Shown here one piece after another: positions 37,920-46,906 of a DNA stretch of 64,000 nt; the stretch's first letter is position 1, and each line of letters opens with the position of its first letter. Source of the DNA: Rarobacter incanus (GTDB lineage: Bacteria > Actinomycetota > Actinomycetes > Actinomycetales > Cellulomonadaceae); NCBI RefSeq assembly GCF_006715765.1, contig NZ_VFNV01000001.1:2170001-2234000 (forward strand). Direction: 5' to 3'. The position numbers and the translations under genes were made by a program. Below the pieces are notes generated by a model. It was not told the DNA's origin, searched no databases, and saw only the letters and a list, made by a program, of their open reading frames with translations.

Positions 37920-38012
37920 ATCACTAGCGTGCCGACCGTGAACTCGACCTTAGATAGACCGCCTCTGGTTCGTGCCGCGTCCCGGGACGCGGGCCGGGTA
38001 GTCTTGCGGGTA

Positions 38013-38669
38013 ATGGATACAAACCGCGCCCCCGTGAGCGAAGCGCAGGCAGATCGCCGTGAGCGATTCGAGCGCGACGCGTTGCAGTACCTCGACCAGT
38101 TGTATGCCGCCGCGCTGCGTATGACGCGTAACCCGACCGATGCGGAGGACCTGGTCCAAGAGGCCTTCACCAAGGCCTTTGCCGCGTTTCACCAGTACCG
38201 TCCGGAAACGAACCTAAAGGCGTGGCTGTACCGGATCTTGACGAACACGTACATCAACACGTATCGCAAGAAGCAGCGCGAGCCGAAACACTCTGCGACC
38301 GATGAGATCGAGGATTGGCAGATAGCGCGGGCCCAGTCGCACACCTCGACGGGCCTGCGCTCCGCGGAGATGGAGGCGCTGGACCGCCTGCCCAACGAGG
38401 ACATCAAGCAGGCACTCGCGCAACTGCCGGAAGATCGCCGGGTGGCCGTTTACCTCGCGGACGTCGAAGGTTTCCCGTACAAGGAAATCGCCGAAATGAT
38501 GGGTACGCCGATGGGCACGGTCATGTCCCGCCTGCACCGCGGCCGGGCGCAATTGCGCGAACTTCTCGCGGATTACGCGAAGCAACGGGGCCTGGACGTG
38601 GGCGATGAACACCGATCCGCTTCCCCCGCGCAGGATGTACGGTCCGAAGTCGAGCAGGAGGACAAATGA
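38013..38669 (+). CDS. sigR: ECF sigma factor SigR/SigH (thiol-oxidative stress)
   Basis: An extracytoplasmic-function sigma factor that directs the disulfide-stress response. The start at ATG 38013 ([19 protein letters not shown]) gives 218 residues, the usual size. Region 2 shows [35 protein letters not shown]; region 4 shows [41 protein letters not shown]. The frame stays open upstream, and GTG codons at 37929 and 37938, just after the predicted SigR-dependent start site, could give forms with 28 or 25 extra residues. rsrA overlaps by four bases (ATGA). Confidence 0.93.
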   Translation: MDTNRAPVSEAQADRRERFERDALQYLDQLYAAALRMTRNPTDAEDLVQEAFTKAFAAFHQYRPETNLKAWLYRILTNTYINTYRKKQREPKHSATDEIEDWQIARAQSHTSTGLRSAEMEALDRLPNEDIKQALAQLPEDRRVAVYLADVEGFPYKEIAEMMGTPMGTVMSRLHRGRAQLRELLADYAKQRGLDVGDEHRSASPAQDVRSEVEQEDK

Positions 38670-38947
38670 GTCACCAGGCCAAGCCCTGCGGTCAATCCCC
38701 GGCAACGGGCGGTCCCTGTGATTGCCAGGAGGCCTACGAGCACCTTCTTGAGTACCTGGACTCGACGCTCAATTCGACCAGCGCCGATCGCATTCGGGCG
38801 CACATCGAGAGCTGCGAGTCGTGTTCGTCGGACGCCATTACCTCTGAGATCGTGCGGAAGCTGCTTCGCAGGTGTTGCATCGAGCAGGCGCCCAGCGAAT
38901 TGCGGGTGCGGATCGTGCAAAGGTTGAGAATTATCGACGAGGCCTGA
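38666..38947 (+). CDS. rsrA: Zinc-binding redox anti-sigma factor RsrA
   Basis: A 93-residue ZAS-family anti-sigma factor that holds SigR inactive when reduced and releases it when its thiols form a disulfide. The ZAS signature H-x3-C-x2-C is seen as HIESCESC; an upstream Cys in [13 protein letters not shown] completes the zinc site. A further Cys pair (RRCC) lies near the C-terminus. Overlaps the sigR stop by four bases, so it is translationally coupled and made in step with its target. Confidence 0.93.
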   Translation: MSHQAKPCGQSPATGGPCDCQEAYEHLLEYLDSTLNSTSADRIRAHIESCESCSSDAITSEIVRKLLRRCCIEQAPSELRVRIVQRLRIIDEA

Positions 38948-39029
38948 CCCTTAGGCCGCTATGCTCACTGCAGCGGACGGCTTGCGCCGCGCGGAGGGGG
39001 CCAATTCGGTGGCTACGGGATGCAAAAAC

Positions 39030-39062
39030 GGGGTGACCGCACGCTATGCGTGCGGTCACCCC
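39030..39062. terminator. bidirectional terminator between rsrA and bL37 genes
   Basis: Perfect 15-bp stem GGGGTGACCGCACGC (39030-39044) / GCGTGCGGTCACCCC (39048-39062) with a three-base loop, between convergent genes. Confidence 0.85.
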
Positions 39063-39080
39063 GTGGTCGTTTCGCCTCGC

Positions 39081-39155
39081 TCAGGCGTTGGGACGCTTGC
39101 CGTGGTTAGCGGGGTTGCTCTTGCGGCTGCGGCGCTTCCGTCCACGCTTGCTCAT
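39081..39155 (-). CDS. Ribosomal protein bL37 (24 residues)
   Basis: A 24-codon gene: ATG at 39155 preceded by AGGAGAAG, stop TGA at 39081-39083. The product is extremely basic, beginning MSKRGRKRRSRKSN and ending ANHGKRPNA. It matches the actinobacterial large-subunit protein bL37 first seen in the Mycobacterium smegmatis ribosome structure, which has the same length and the same KRGRK ... NHGKRPNA ends. It lies between rsrA and pilT and shares the rsrA terminator. Genes this short are often missed in annotation. Confidence 0.9.
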   Translation of the reverse strand: MSKRGRKRRSRKSNPANHGKRPNA

Positions 39156-39251
39156 CAACTTCTCCTGGTTTTCTTGGGGCGCCACCAATTCCATTGCGGC
39201 GCAAGGTCACTAGACATTGTCCCATAGTTTAAGGCTCACCCGAGTGCGGCC

Positions 39252-39257
39252 GATAAT
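39252..39257 (+). promoter_or_regulatory. -10 box (GATAAT) of a leaderless promoter
   Basis: GATAAT ends six bases before GTG 39264 of the pilT-like gene; no Shine-Dalgarno is seen. Confidence 0.5.
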
Positions 39258-39263
39258 GGACCT

Positions 39264-40349
39264 GTGAGTAACGTTCAGTCTGTGGCCCCGCTCTTGCACG
39301 CGCTTGTTTCCGTCGGCGCATCCGATCTGCACTGCAAGGTGGGTTCCGTGCCGCGCCTGCGGGTGGACGGTCGCCTGCGAAAGGTGCAGGCGCCCGTGCT
39401 GGCACCCGCCGATACGCTGCACATACTCTCCGAGGTGCTTCCCGAAGAATTCTTCGAAGAATTCGAGCGGACCCACGAGGCGGATTTTGCGTACCAGCTC
39501 GAGGGCGTGGGGCGGTTCCGCGTGAACGCGTATCAGGCGCGCGGCTACGTCGGCATCGTGTTTCGGCGGGTCGCGGAGGGAGCGCTTTCGGTGGCGGAGC
39601 TGGGGCTGCCGGAAATAGTCGGCGCGCTCGCCCTCGAACCGCGTGGACTGGTCCTGGTAACCGGCCCGACGGGTTCCGGAAAGACGACGACGCTGGCGGC
39701 GATGGTCGATCTCATCAACACCTTCCGTGAGGTGAACATAGTGACCATCGAGGACCCCATCGAGGTTCTGCACACGGACAAGAAGGCCATCATCTCGCAG
39801 CGCGAGGTGCGCCACGATACCGCGGACTTCAATGTCGCCCTGCGTGCCGCAATGCGCCAGGACCCGGACGTCATCTTGGTGGGGGAGATGCGCGACTCGG
39901 AGACGGTCCGGGCCGCGCTGCAGGCAGCAGAGACGGGGCACATGGTGATGTCCACCCTGCACACCATCGACGCCCAAGAAACCATCAATCGCATCGTCGA
40001 CTTCTTCCCGCCATACGAGCAGCAGCAGGTGCGCACGGCGCTCGCGCAGGCCCTGCGCGGAGTGGTCTCCCAGCGTTTGGTGCGCAGGGCCGACGGCGGC
40101 GGGCGACGCGTCGCCGCCGAGGTGCTGGTGAACACGGGCCGCACGGCCGAGGCCATCATGGACCCTGCGGACAATCCGCCCCTGTCGGATTTGATCGCGG
40201 AGGGCGAATACTACAAGATGCAGACGTTCGACCAGCACCTATTCGACTTGGTCCGCGACGGCGTCATCACCTACGAAGAGGCGTGTTCGGCATCGTCCAA
40301 CCCGCAGGACCTGACCGTCGAGTTGCGGGCGGCCGGCATCCTCGCCTAG
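39264..40349 (+). CDS. pilT: PilT-family type IV pilus retraction ATPase
   Basis: A 361-residue hexameric secretion ATPase of the PilT/PilU type. N-terminal PAS-like domain (about 1-95; GASDLHCKVGSVPRLRVDGRL), Walker A VTGPTGSGKTTTLAA (about 131-145), Asp box VNIVTIEDPIEVLH, Walker B DPDVILVGEMRD, His box TAETGH-like AAETGHMVMSTLHT and the PilT-typical C-terminal arm. GTG start, probably leaderless. No other pilus gene lies in the window, so its partners must be elsewhere, or it does another job. Confidence 0.92.
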   Translation: MSNVQSVAPLLHALVSVGASDLHCKVGSVPRLRVDGRLRKVQAPVLAPADTLHILSEVLPEEFFEEFERTHEADFAYQLEGVGRFRVNAYQARGYVGIVFRRVAEGALSVAELGLPEIVGALALEPRGLVLVTGPTGSGKTTTLAAMVDLINTFREVNIVTIEDPIEVLHTDKKAIISQREVRHDTADFNVALRAAMRQDPDVILVGEMRDSETVRAALQAAETGHMVMSTLHTIDAQETINRIVDFFPPYEQQQVRTALAQALRGVVSQRLVRRADGGGRRVAAEVLVNTGRTAEAIMDPADNPPLSDLIAEGEYYKMQTFDQHLFDLVRDGVITYEEACSASSNPQDLTVELRAAGILA

Positions 40350-40352
40350 GCG

Positions 40353-40958
40353 TCAGCCGTCGTTCGGCAGGCCCAACCAGGTGCGCCATCCGTAGTGCAG
40401 CACGAGCCAGGCGATCAGGCCGTACCCCGCCTGCTGGGGCAGGCGATTTCCGGACGCCGCCAGATCCCCGAGCCACTGCTCGTGGTACTGCAACGGCGAA
40501 AACAGCTCCACGAATGGCGTGCGACGACGCCCTGCAACGTCGTGGAAGGCGGTGGACAGTTCGCCGAGCTTCGCCTCGTTTTGCGACAACACCGGCGGTG
40601 GCCCCACCACGAGCGGATTCAGTGATTTCTCGATCGCGACGTCCAGGATGTTTGCCAGATTGAGCCGCGAACGCGCCAGCGAGAGGCCGTGCTCGATATC
40701 GGCGGGGCCAAGCGCAACCACCAGGCGGGTCTCGATGTCGGTCGCGCGACGACGTTCGAATTCGGCGAACCAGCGGTCGGACATCTGCGAGGTGGTTTCG
40801 CCCGGGACCGCCAGCGTGACAACCTCGATCTCGCGTTGCGGAAGCGTGCGCGCCGCAACCCTTCCGGTCCACCCCAACGCCTTGGGGTCACCGAATCCGG
40901 CCGCGTACTGGTCGCCGATGACGATGATGCGCACGGGCGCATCTGCCGAACCGCTCAT
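40353..40958 (-). CDS. SGNH/GDSL hydrolase-like protein lacking the catalytic serine
   Basis: A 201-residue protein with an SGNH-like fold opening, VRIIVIGDQYAAGFGDPKALGWTGRV. In true GDSL enzymes the first motif is GDS; here it reads GDQ, so the nucleophile is Gln. The usual C-terminal Asp-x-x-His is also not evident (QQAGYGLIAWLV). The protein is therefore probably not a hydrolase of the normal type. Start ATG 40958 overlaps the kgd stop by four bases, so it is translationally coupled to kgd, a conserved-looking but unexplained link. Fold assignment is by motif only. Confidence 0.75.
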   Translation of the reverse strand: MSGSADAPVRIIVIGDQYAAGFGDPKALGWTGRVAARTLPQREIEVVTLAVPGETTSQMSDRWFAEFERRRATDIETRLVVALGPADIEHGLSLARSRLNLANILDVAIEKSLNPLVVGPPPVLSQNEAKLGELSTAFHDVAGRRRTPFVELFSPLQYHEQWLGDLAASGNRLPQQAGYGLIAWLVLHYGWRTWLGLPNDG

Positions 40959-43900
40959 CGCACGAACGCCGCTTCGATGAGCGCGGCCTGTTCGGCCAGG
41001 TGAACCTTCGACATGCCGGCGGCGGGCGATGCCGCCGCGGTGCGGGTCATCGCCCGCAGGCGCCTGTCCCCGATCACCGCCGGTAGATGCATCGCGATGA
41101 ACGACCACGCACCCTGGTTCTCCGGCTCATCTTGCACCCACACCAACTCGGCGTCCCCAAAGGGGGCCAAAGCGTCGTCGATAGCTGCGGGATCTAGCGG
41201 ATACAGCTGCTCGAAACGCACGATTGCGGTGTTCGTGTCGCCGAGCTCGCGACGCTTGGCGAGAAGGTCGTAGTAGACCTTCCCCGCGCACAGTAGGACG
41301 CGATCGATTCTGGTCCCGGCGGTTGCGGAGGCGCGGGCCTCGTCGTCGCCAATGACCGGGCGGAAGGTGCCGGTGGTGAAATCTGCGACCGAGGATTTCG
41401 CGGCCTTGAGCCGCAGCATGGACTTGGGCGTCATGACAATGAGTGGGTGGCGAGGTCGCTGGTAGGCCTGCTTGCGCAGCAGGTGAAAGTACGAGGCCGG
41501 GGTCGACGGGAACGCCACGGTGAGGTTGTTTTCGGCGCACAGCTGGAGGTAACGCTCCAGGCGCGCGGATGAGTGGTCGGGGCCCTGCCCTTCGTACCCA
41601 TGGGGGAGCAACATGACCAGCGACGAGTGCTGACCCCACTTCTGTTCGGCGGAGGAAACGAACTCGTCGATGATCGTCTGCGCGCCGTTCGCGAAGTCGC
41701 CGAATTGGGCCTCCCACAGAACCAGCGCATCGGGGCGTTCGACGGAATATCCGTACTCGAACCCGAGGCCCGCGAATTCGGTGAGCGCCGAGTCGTAGAC
41801 CCAGAACTTGGCCTGATCGGATGCGAGGTAGAGCAGCGGGGTCCATTCGGCGCCGGTTTCGCGATCGTGCAGCACCGCGTGGCGCTGCACAAAGGTTCCG
41901 CGCCGCGAATCCTGTCCGGCGAGCCGGACGGGCATCCCCTCAATGAGCAGCGAGCCGAACGCGAGTAGCTCTCCAAAACCCCAGTCGATCCCGCCTTCGC
42001 GTGACATCTTCTCGCGGCGTTCCAAGAGCTGCTGGAGTTTTGGGTGCACCGTGAATCCGGTCGGCGCGTTGAGGTGGGCGGCGCCGATGCGTTCGATCAC
42101 CCACTGCTCGACCGCGGTGCGCCAGCCGATCATCGTGCCGGCGTCTTCACGCTGCGATTCCGGGCGTTCCAGGCCCGCAATGGGTTCGGTATCGGCGGGG
42201 GGCAGGAAATTGTCGTCGCGGGTCTCGGTGAAAACGCGTTCGAGTTGGGTGTGGTAGTCGGCGACCAACTGTTCCGCTTCGTCGGGGGTGATGTCTTTGC
42301 GCCCGACCAGTGCCTCGGTGTAAAGCGTCCGCACGGAACGCTTCGCTTCGATCAGGTTGTACATCAGCGGCTGTGTCATGGAGGGATCGTCGCCCTCGTT
42401 GTGGCCCCGCCGGCGGTAGCAGATGAGATCGATGATCACGTCGCGGTCGAACTGCTCGCGGTAAGCGAATGCCAGGTCCGCGGCGCGGATGACGGCCTCG
42501 GGGTCATCGCCGTTGACGTGGAAGATGGGGATCTGCAAGCCCTTTGCCACATCGGTGCAGTACATGGTCGAGCGCGATGAACTTGGGCCCGTCGTGAAGC
42601 CGACCTGGTTGTTTACGATGATGTGAACGGTGCCGCCGGTGCGGTACCCACGCAGTTGCGCGAGGTTGAGGGTCTCGGTCACAACACCCTGGCCGGCGAA
42701 CGCAGCGTCCCCGTGAATGAGGACCGGCAGCACGGAGAAACCATCGCCGCCCAGGTCGATGCGGTCCTGCTTGGCGCGCACGATGCCCTCAAGTACCGGG
42801 TTGACCGCTTCGAGGTGGGAGGGGTTGGCCGCCAGGTACACCTTGGTCGTGGCGCCCGATTCGGCTACGAATACGCCCTCGGTCCCCAGGTGATACTTGA
42901 CGTCACCCGAGCCCTGCACGGATCGCGGATCGAGGTTGCCGTCGAACTCACGGAATATCTGGCCGTAACTCTTTCCCGCGATGTTCGCCAGCACGTTGAG
43001 CCGCCCACGGTGCGACATTCCAATGCACACCTCATCGAGCCCGGCCGTTGCCGCGCGCGAGAGCACGGCGTCCAGGAGCGGAATCAACGATTCCCCGCCC
43101 TCGAGCGAGAACCGCTTTTGCCCGACGAATTTGGTTTGCAAGAAGGTTTCGAATGCCTCGGCGGCGTTGAGCTTGCGCAAAACGCGCAACTGATCGGCGC
43201 GCGGGGTCTTTTCGTACCCCGCTTCGAGCCGCTGCTGGAGCCATTTGCGCTGCGCGCGATCGGCCAGGTGCATGTATTCGAAGCCGATCGTGCGGCAGTA
43301 CGAATCCCGCAGCAATCCGAGGATGTCGCGCAGGGTTGCCGATTCTTTGCCACCGAAACCGGCAGTTGGGAACCGTCGCTCCAGGTCCCACAGGGTCAGC
43401 CCGTGGGTTTGGATGTCGAGGTCGGGGTGGCGTCGCTGCCGATATGTCAACGGATCGGTGTCCGCCAGCAGGTGTCCACGGGAGCGGTACGCGTGGATCA
43501 GCTCGGCGATACGCGCGGGTTTGGCCGCCTCGGCGGCGGCGTCGATCGTGTTGTCCCGCACCCAACGCACCGGCTCGTAGGGTATCCGCAGGGAGTGGAA
43601 GACCCGATCGTAGAAGCCATCGTTACCGAGTAGCTTGTTGGCCATGACCTTCAGGAACTCGCCGGATTGCGCGCCCTGGATGATCCGGTGGTCGTAGGTC
43701 GAGGTGATCGTCAGGACCTTCGAGACGGCCATGCGAGCCAGTTGCTCGTCGGAAGCGCCCGAGAATTCCGCCGGGTAGTCCATGGCGCCGACGCCGATAA
43801 TCGTGCCCTGGCCCTGCATGAGGCGCGGCACGGAGTGGACGGTTCCGATGGTGCCGGGGTTCGTCAGCGAGATCGTCGTGCCCTTGAAGTCTTCGACCCC

Positions 43901-44704
43901 GAGCGAACCCGTCCGTGCCTTGCGGACCACGTCCTCGTACGCCTGCCAGAACTGCGCGAAGTCCATCGTTTCGGCGGCCTTGATGCAGGGAACCAGGAGC
44001 TGGCGCGAGCCATCGGGTTTGGCCAGGTCGATAGCGAGGCCGACCCCGACGTGGGCGGGGGTGACAACTGCGGGCTTGCCATCGATCGTCGTGTAGGAAG
44101 CGTTCATGGCGGGCACTTCTTCGAGCGCCTCTACCAGCGCGAACCCGATGAGGTGCGTGAACGAGATTTTCCCACCGCGTCCGCGCAGAAGGTGATTGTT
44201 GACGATGATCCGGTTGTCCACCATGAGCTTGGCCGGCACCGCTCGCACCGACGTCGCGGTGGGGACGTGCAGGGAGGACTCCATGTTGCTGACAACGCGC
44301 GCGGCTGGGCCGCGCAGCTTGGCCGTCGTGTCGGTGCCATGATCCGGATCGGTTTGCACCGCCCGGCGGGCCTCGTCCGCATAAGGTGCGGTCGCGGGCT
44401 GCGCCGTCGCCCGCGGAGCGGGGTCGTGTCCCGTCGCGCCGGGTTCGGGAGTGGGCGGGGCATCGGTGACAGTTGTCACCGCGCTCGCGACCTGTTTGGC
44501 CGTCTGTGGCGCGGAAGCGGGAGGCGCGGAAGCGGGAGGCGCGGAAGCGGCGGCAGATCGCTGCTGAAAGTACTCGATCCAAGCGGGGTCGACCTTCGAG
44601 GGGTCCCGCAGGAATTGATCATAGAGCTCATCAACGAGCCATTCGTTGGGTCCGAAATCGGTGGCGGCATCGCCACGGGGGCTCGAATCAGCATTCGCGG
44701 ACAC
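40955..44704 (-). CDS. kgd: Multifunctional 2-oxoglutarate metabolism enzyme (Kgd/OdhA/SucA)
   Basis: A 1249-residue fusion of an E2 succinyltransferase-like domain and the thiamine-diphosphate E1 dehydrogenase, as found in actinobacteria. It converts 2-oxoglutarate to succinyl-CoA with shared E2/E3 partners and can decarboxylate or carboligate alone. Features: N-terminal E1 segment (GPNEWLVDELYDQFLRDPSK), Pro/Ala linker (SAPPASAPPASAP), E2 core (about 130-370; STYDHRIIQGAQSGEFL), then E1 (SHRGRLNVLANIAGKSYGQI; HGDAAFAGQGVVTETLNLA; NNQVGFTTG). No lipoyl domain, as usual. GTG start at 44704 after AAGGGAGA. sucCD at 1.6 kb handles the product. Confidence 0.96.
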   Translation of the reverse strand: MSANADSSPRGDAATDFGPNEWLVDELYDQFLRDPSKVDPAWIEYFQQRSAAASAPPASAPPASAPQTAKQVASAVTTVTDAPPTPEPGATGHDPAPRATAQPATAPYADEARRAVQTDPDHGTDTTAKLRGPAARVVSNMESSLHVPTATSVRAVPAKLMVDNRIIVNNHLLRGRGGKISFTHLIGFALVEALEEVPAMNASYTTIDGKPAVVTPAHVGVGLAIDLAKPDGSRQLLVPCIKAAETMDFAQFWQAYEDVVRKARTGSLGVEDFKGTTISLTNPGTIGTVHSVPRLMQGQGTIIGVGAMDYPAEFSGASDEQLARMAVSKVLTITSTYDHRIIQGAQSGEFLKVMANKLLGNDGFYDRVFHSLRIPYEPVRWVRDNTIDAAAEAAKPARIAELIHAYRSRGHLLADTDPLTYRQRRHPDLDIQTHGLTLWDLERRFPTAGFGGKESATLRDILGLLRDSYCRTIGFEYMHLADRAQRKWLQQRLEAGYEKTPRADQLRVLRKLNAAEAFETFLQTKFVGQKRFSLEGGESLIPLLDAVLSRAATAGLDEVCIGMSHRGRLNVLANIAGKSYGQIFREFDGNLDPRSVQGSGDVKYHLGTEGVFVAESGATTKVYLAANPSHLEAVNPVLEGIVRAKQDRIDLGGDGFSVLPVLIHGDAAFAGQGVVTETLNLAQLRGYRTGGTVHIIVNNQVGFTTGPSSSRSTMYCTDVAKGLQIPIFHVNGDDPEAVIRAADLAFAYREQFDRDVIIDLICYRRRGHNEGDDPSMTQPLMYNLIEAKRSVRTLYTEALVGRKDITPDEAEQLVADYHTQLERVFTETRDDNFLPPADTEPIAGLERPESQREDAGTMIGWRTAVEQWVIERIGAAHLNAPTGFTVHPKLQQLLERREKMSREGGIDWGFGELLAFGSLLIEGMPVRLAGQDSRRGTFVQRHAVLHDRETGAEWTPLLYLASDQAKFWVYDSALTEFAGLGFEYGYSVERPDALVLWEAQFGDFANGAQTIIDEFVSSAEQKWGQHSSLVMLLPHGYEGQGPDHSSARLERYLQLCAENNLTVAFPSTPASYFHLLRKQAYQRPRHPLIVMTPKSMLRLKAAKSSVADFTTGTFRPVIGDDEARASATAGTRIDRVLLCAGKVYYDLLAKRRELGDTNTAIVRFEQLYPLDPAAIDDALAPFGDAELVWVQDEPENQGAWSFIAMHLPAVIGDRRLRAMTRTAAASPAAGMSKVHLAEQAALIEAAFVR

Positions 44705-44894
44705 GCGGGATCTCCCTTTAACTGTTCCAGTGGTCTGCCGGTTGCTACGTGCTAAGCGTAGGCCCTTTTTCTCATGGGGACCGCATTGAGTTGGGTATGC
44801 GCGGTAACTGTCTCGCGCGCGCGCAATGCGGGGGCAAAGACGACGCCATGGAAACCCCTGCGCATGGCTTGGTGTTGGTCTAGATGCGCTGCGC

Positions 44895-46016
44895 TCAGGA
44901 CTGCGACTGGCGCTGAGGCGACGGCCGCCGCGGAAGCGTGACCCGCATGATCAGACCCGTGGGCGAATCGACGACACCGACGCGTCCGCCGTGCAACTCG
45001 ACCGCCCAACGAACGATCGAAAGGCCAATGCCGGTGCCGCCCGTGGGCCGCGGGCGCGGGGAATCCCCCGCGCGCTCGCTCGTTCCCACAGCAGGTATCT
45101 GGCCGGTGTGAACCGACGCGTGCCCGCTGACAAACCTTGAGAACACCCGCTCGCGTTCCGCGCGCGGGATGCCCGGCCCCTGGTCGATCACGTCGATAAA
45201 GACAAAGGACGAGTTGCCCGACGCCGCCACCGTGACCGTCCCACCCGCGGGGGAATGGCGAATCGCATTGTCAACGAGATTGATCAGGACCTGTTCCAAG
45301 CGATCCGGATCGGCATGCAGGACCATGTCGCGTGGCGACACGGTCGTGTTCACCGTCACTGCGGCCTGGCTGGCCGCGACGAAGGTGGAGTTGGTGCATT
45401 CATTCAAGAACTGCGCCAATTCGATGGGCTCAATGCGCAGGGGAGCGGTGCCCGCGTCGATGCGTGACAGATCGAGCAGATAGGTGACAAGCCGCGTCAG
45501 CCTTTCCGTCTGCCGCAACGAGCTGGCCAGAACCGCGGGAGTGGGTTCGCTCACGCCGTCGACTAGGTTCTCAAGTTGCGCCTGCAAGGCCGCAATCGGC
45601 GTGCGGATTTCGTGCGCCACATTGGCCACCAGGTCGCGCCGGGCCTGATCTTCCGCTTGCAGTTCGGATGCCATCGCGTTGAACGCCTTCGCGAGCTGGC
45701 CGACCTCGTCCCTGCTCGTCGCAACCACGGGCCGCGAATAGTCGCCCGCCGCCATTGCCTGCACGGAATCGCGCATCTGCCGCAGTGGAGACGTCATGCC
45801 GTGGGCCAGCAGGTACGTCAAGGTCAGCGCGATTGCCATCGCCACCGGGAACGTGCGCGTTGGCCCAAGCCGAAATTGGAGACCGAGCCACGTCACCAAC
45901 GCCGCCGCGGTCACCGAAAAGACGACCAGCGCGCCCAGCTTGATCTTCAGCGACGGTATGCGATCCAGCGGCCGCACGTCGGTCCAACGGGAATGGCGCG
46001 GGGATGCGGAGCTCAC
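44895..46016 (-). CDS. Two-component sensor histidine kinase
   Basis: A 373-residue membrane kinase. Two hydrophobic segments close together (LGALVVFSVTAAALVTWLGL, FPVAMAIALTLTYLLAHGM) leave almost no extracellular domain. HAMP domain (TSPLRQMRDSVQAMAAGDYS), DHp domain with phospho-acceptor His135 in AHEIRTP, and ATPase domain with N box NLVDNAIRHSP, G1 DQGPGIP and G2 GGTGIGLSIV. GTG 46016 starts one base after the response-regulator stop, so the pair is co-translated. The lack of a sensor domain suggests sensing of the membrane or of a partner. Signal unknown. Confidence 0.93.
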   Translation of the reverse strand: MSSASPRHSRWTDVRPLDRIPSLKIKLGALVVFSVTAAALVTWLGLQFRLGPTRTFPVAMAIALTLTYLLAHGMTSPLRQMRDSVQAMAAGDYSRPVVATSRDEVGQLAKAFNAMASELQAEDQARRDLVANVAHEIRTPIAALQAQLENLVDGVSEPTPAVLASSLRQTERLTRLVTYLLDLSRIDAGTAPLRIEPIELAQFLNECTNSTFVAASQAAVTVNTTVSPRDMVLHADPDRLEQVLINLVDNAIRHSPAGGTVTVAASGNSSFVFIDVIDQGPGIPRAERERVFSRFVSGHASVHTGQIPAVGTSERAGDSPRPRPTGGTGIGLSIVRWAVELHGGRVGVVDSPTGLIMRVTLPRRPSPQRQSQS

Positions 46017-46017
46017 C

Positions 46018-46749
46018 TCAAACGTCCTGGCGCGAGCCGTTGAGTGCGGGAGGTTCGAACGCGTAGCCCACCCCATGGACGGTGCGAATCAGGTCGGGGC
46101 CGAGCTTGCGGCGCAGCGCCTTGACATGCGAATCGACGGTTCGAGTCCCCGAAGCATCCACCCAATCCCACACCTTTTCGAGCAGGCTTTCGCGCGTGAG
46201 AACCGTCTTGGGGGCACTGGCCAGGGTGACAAGCAGCTCAAACTCCGTTGGTGTCAGGTGGATCTCGCTGCCGGCCCGCGTGACACGTCGCTGTGCGGTG
46301 TCAATGACCAGGTCGGAGATTACCAACGGCGCCTTTTCGGCGGTGGGCGCGGGGCTGGTCGCGCGCTCCACCCGCCGCAGCAAGGCCTTGATGCGTGCAA
46401 CCAGTTCGCGCTGCGAAAACGGCTTAGTCATGTAATCGTCCGCCCCGACGCCCAGCCCGATCAGCATATCCATCTCGTCGTCGCGCGCCGTCAGCATCAA
46501 GACCGGCACGGGCGCCGCAGATTGGATCCGGCGGCACACTTCCAACCCGTCGATGCCCGGCAGCATGACGTCCAAGACCACGAGCGAAGGGTTCATCTTC
46601 GCCGCCGCGTCGACCGCCATCAATCCATCGTGGGCGACCTGCACGACCCACCCCTCGGCGGCGAGGCGTTGGGCAACCGCGGCGGCGATATCCGGGTCGT
46701 CCTCGACAACCAGAATCTTCACGGGGGCAATGGTTGTTGCGGAGCTCAT
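46018..46749 (-). CDS. OmpR-family response regulator
   Basis: A 243-residue DNA-binding regulator partnered with the downstream kinase. Receiver domain (about 10-125) with acidic pocket VVEDDPD, phospho-acceptor Asp60 in VVLDVMLPG, Thr in LMLTARDD and Lys in YMTKPF. C-terminal winged helix (about 145-238) with LTPTEFELLVTLA and RTVDSHVKALRRKLG. ATG at 46749 is chosen because GGA lies at the right distance; an ATG six codons upstream is possible. Target genes unknown. Confidence 0.93.
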   Translation of the reverse strand: MSSATTIAPVKILVVEDDPDIAAAVAQRLAAEGWVVQVAHDGLMAVDAAAKMNPSLVVLDVMLPGIDGLEVCRRIQSAAPVPVLMLTARDDEMDMLIGLGVGADDYMTKPFSQRELVARIKALLRRVERATSPAPTAEKAPLVISDLVIDTAQRRVTRAGSEIHLTPTEFELLVTLASAPKTVLTRESLLEKVWDWVDASGTRTVDSHVKALRRKLGPDLIRTVHGVGYAFEPPALNGSRQDV

Positions 46750-46906
46750 GGTTCCAGAGTCGCACATGTTTCATTGCCGCGGGCGACTGCGGCGGCGCTA
46801 ATCGTGTCCGCCGCCGCGCCGGCGCCGAATTTCGGTAGTATTGGCCCACCATGGACGTTGACAGACGCGCGCGTGCGCAGGCACGCATAGTGAACAGCCC
46901 AGACCA

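Noticed and set aside
42623-43633. 336-codon plus-strand frame inside kgd
   Set aside because: High-GC shadow of the kgd reading frame on the opposite strand; kgd motifs are intact.
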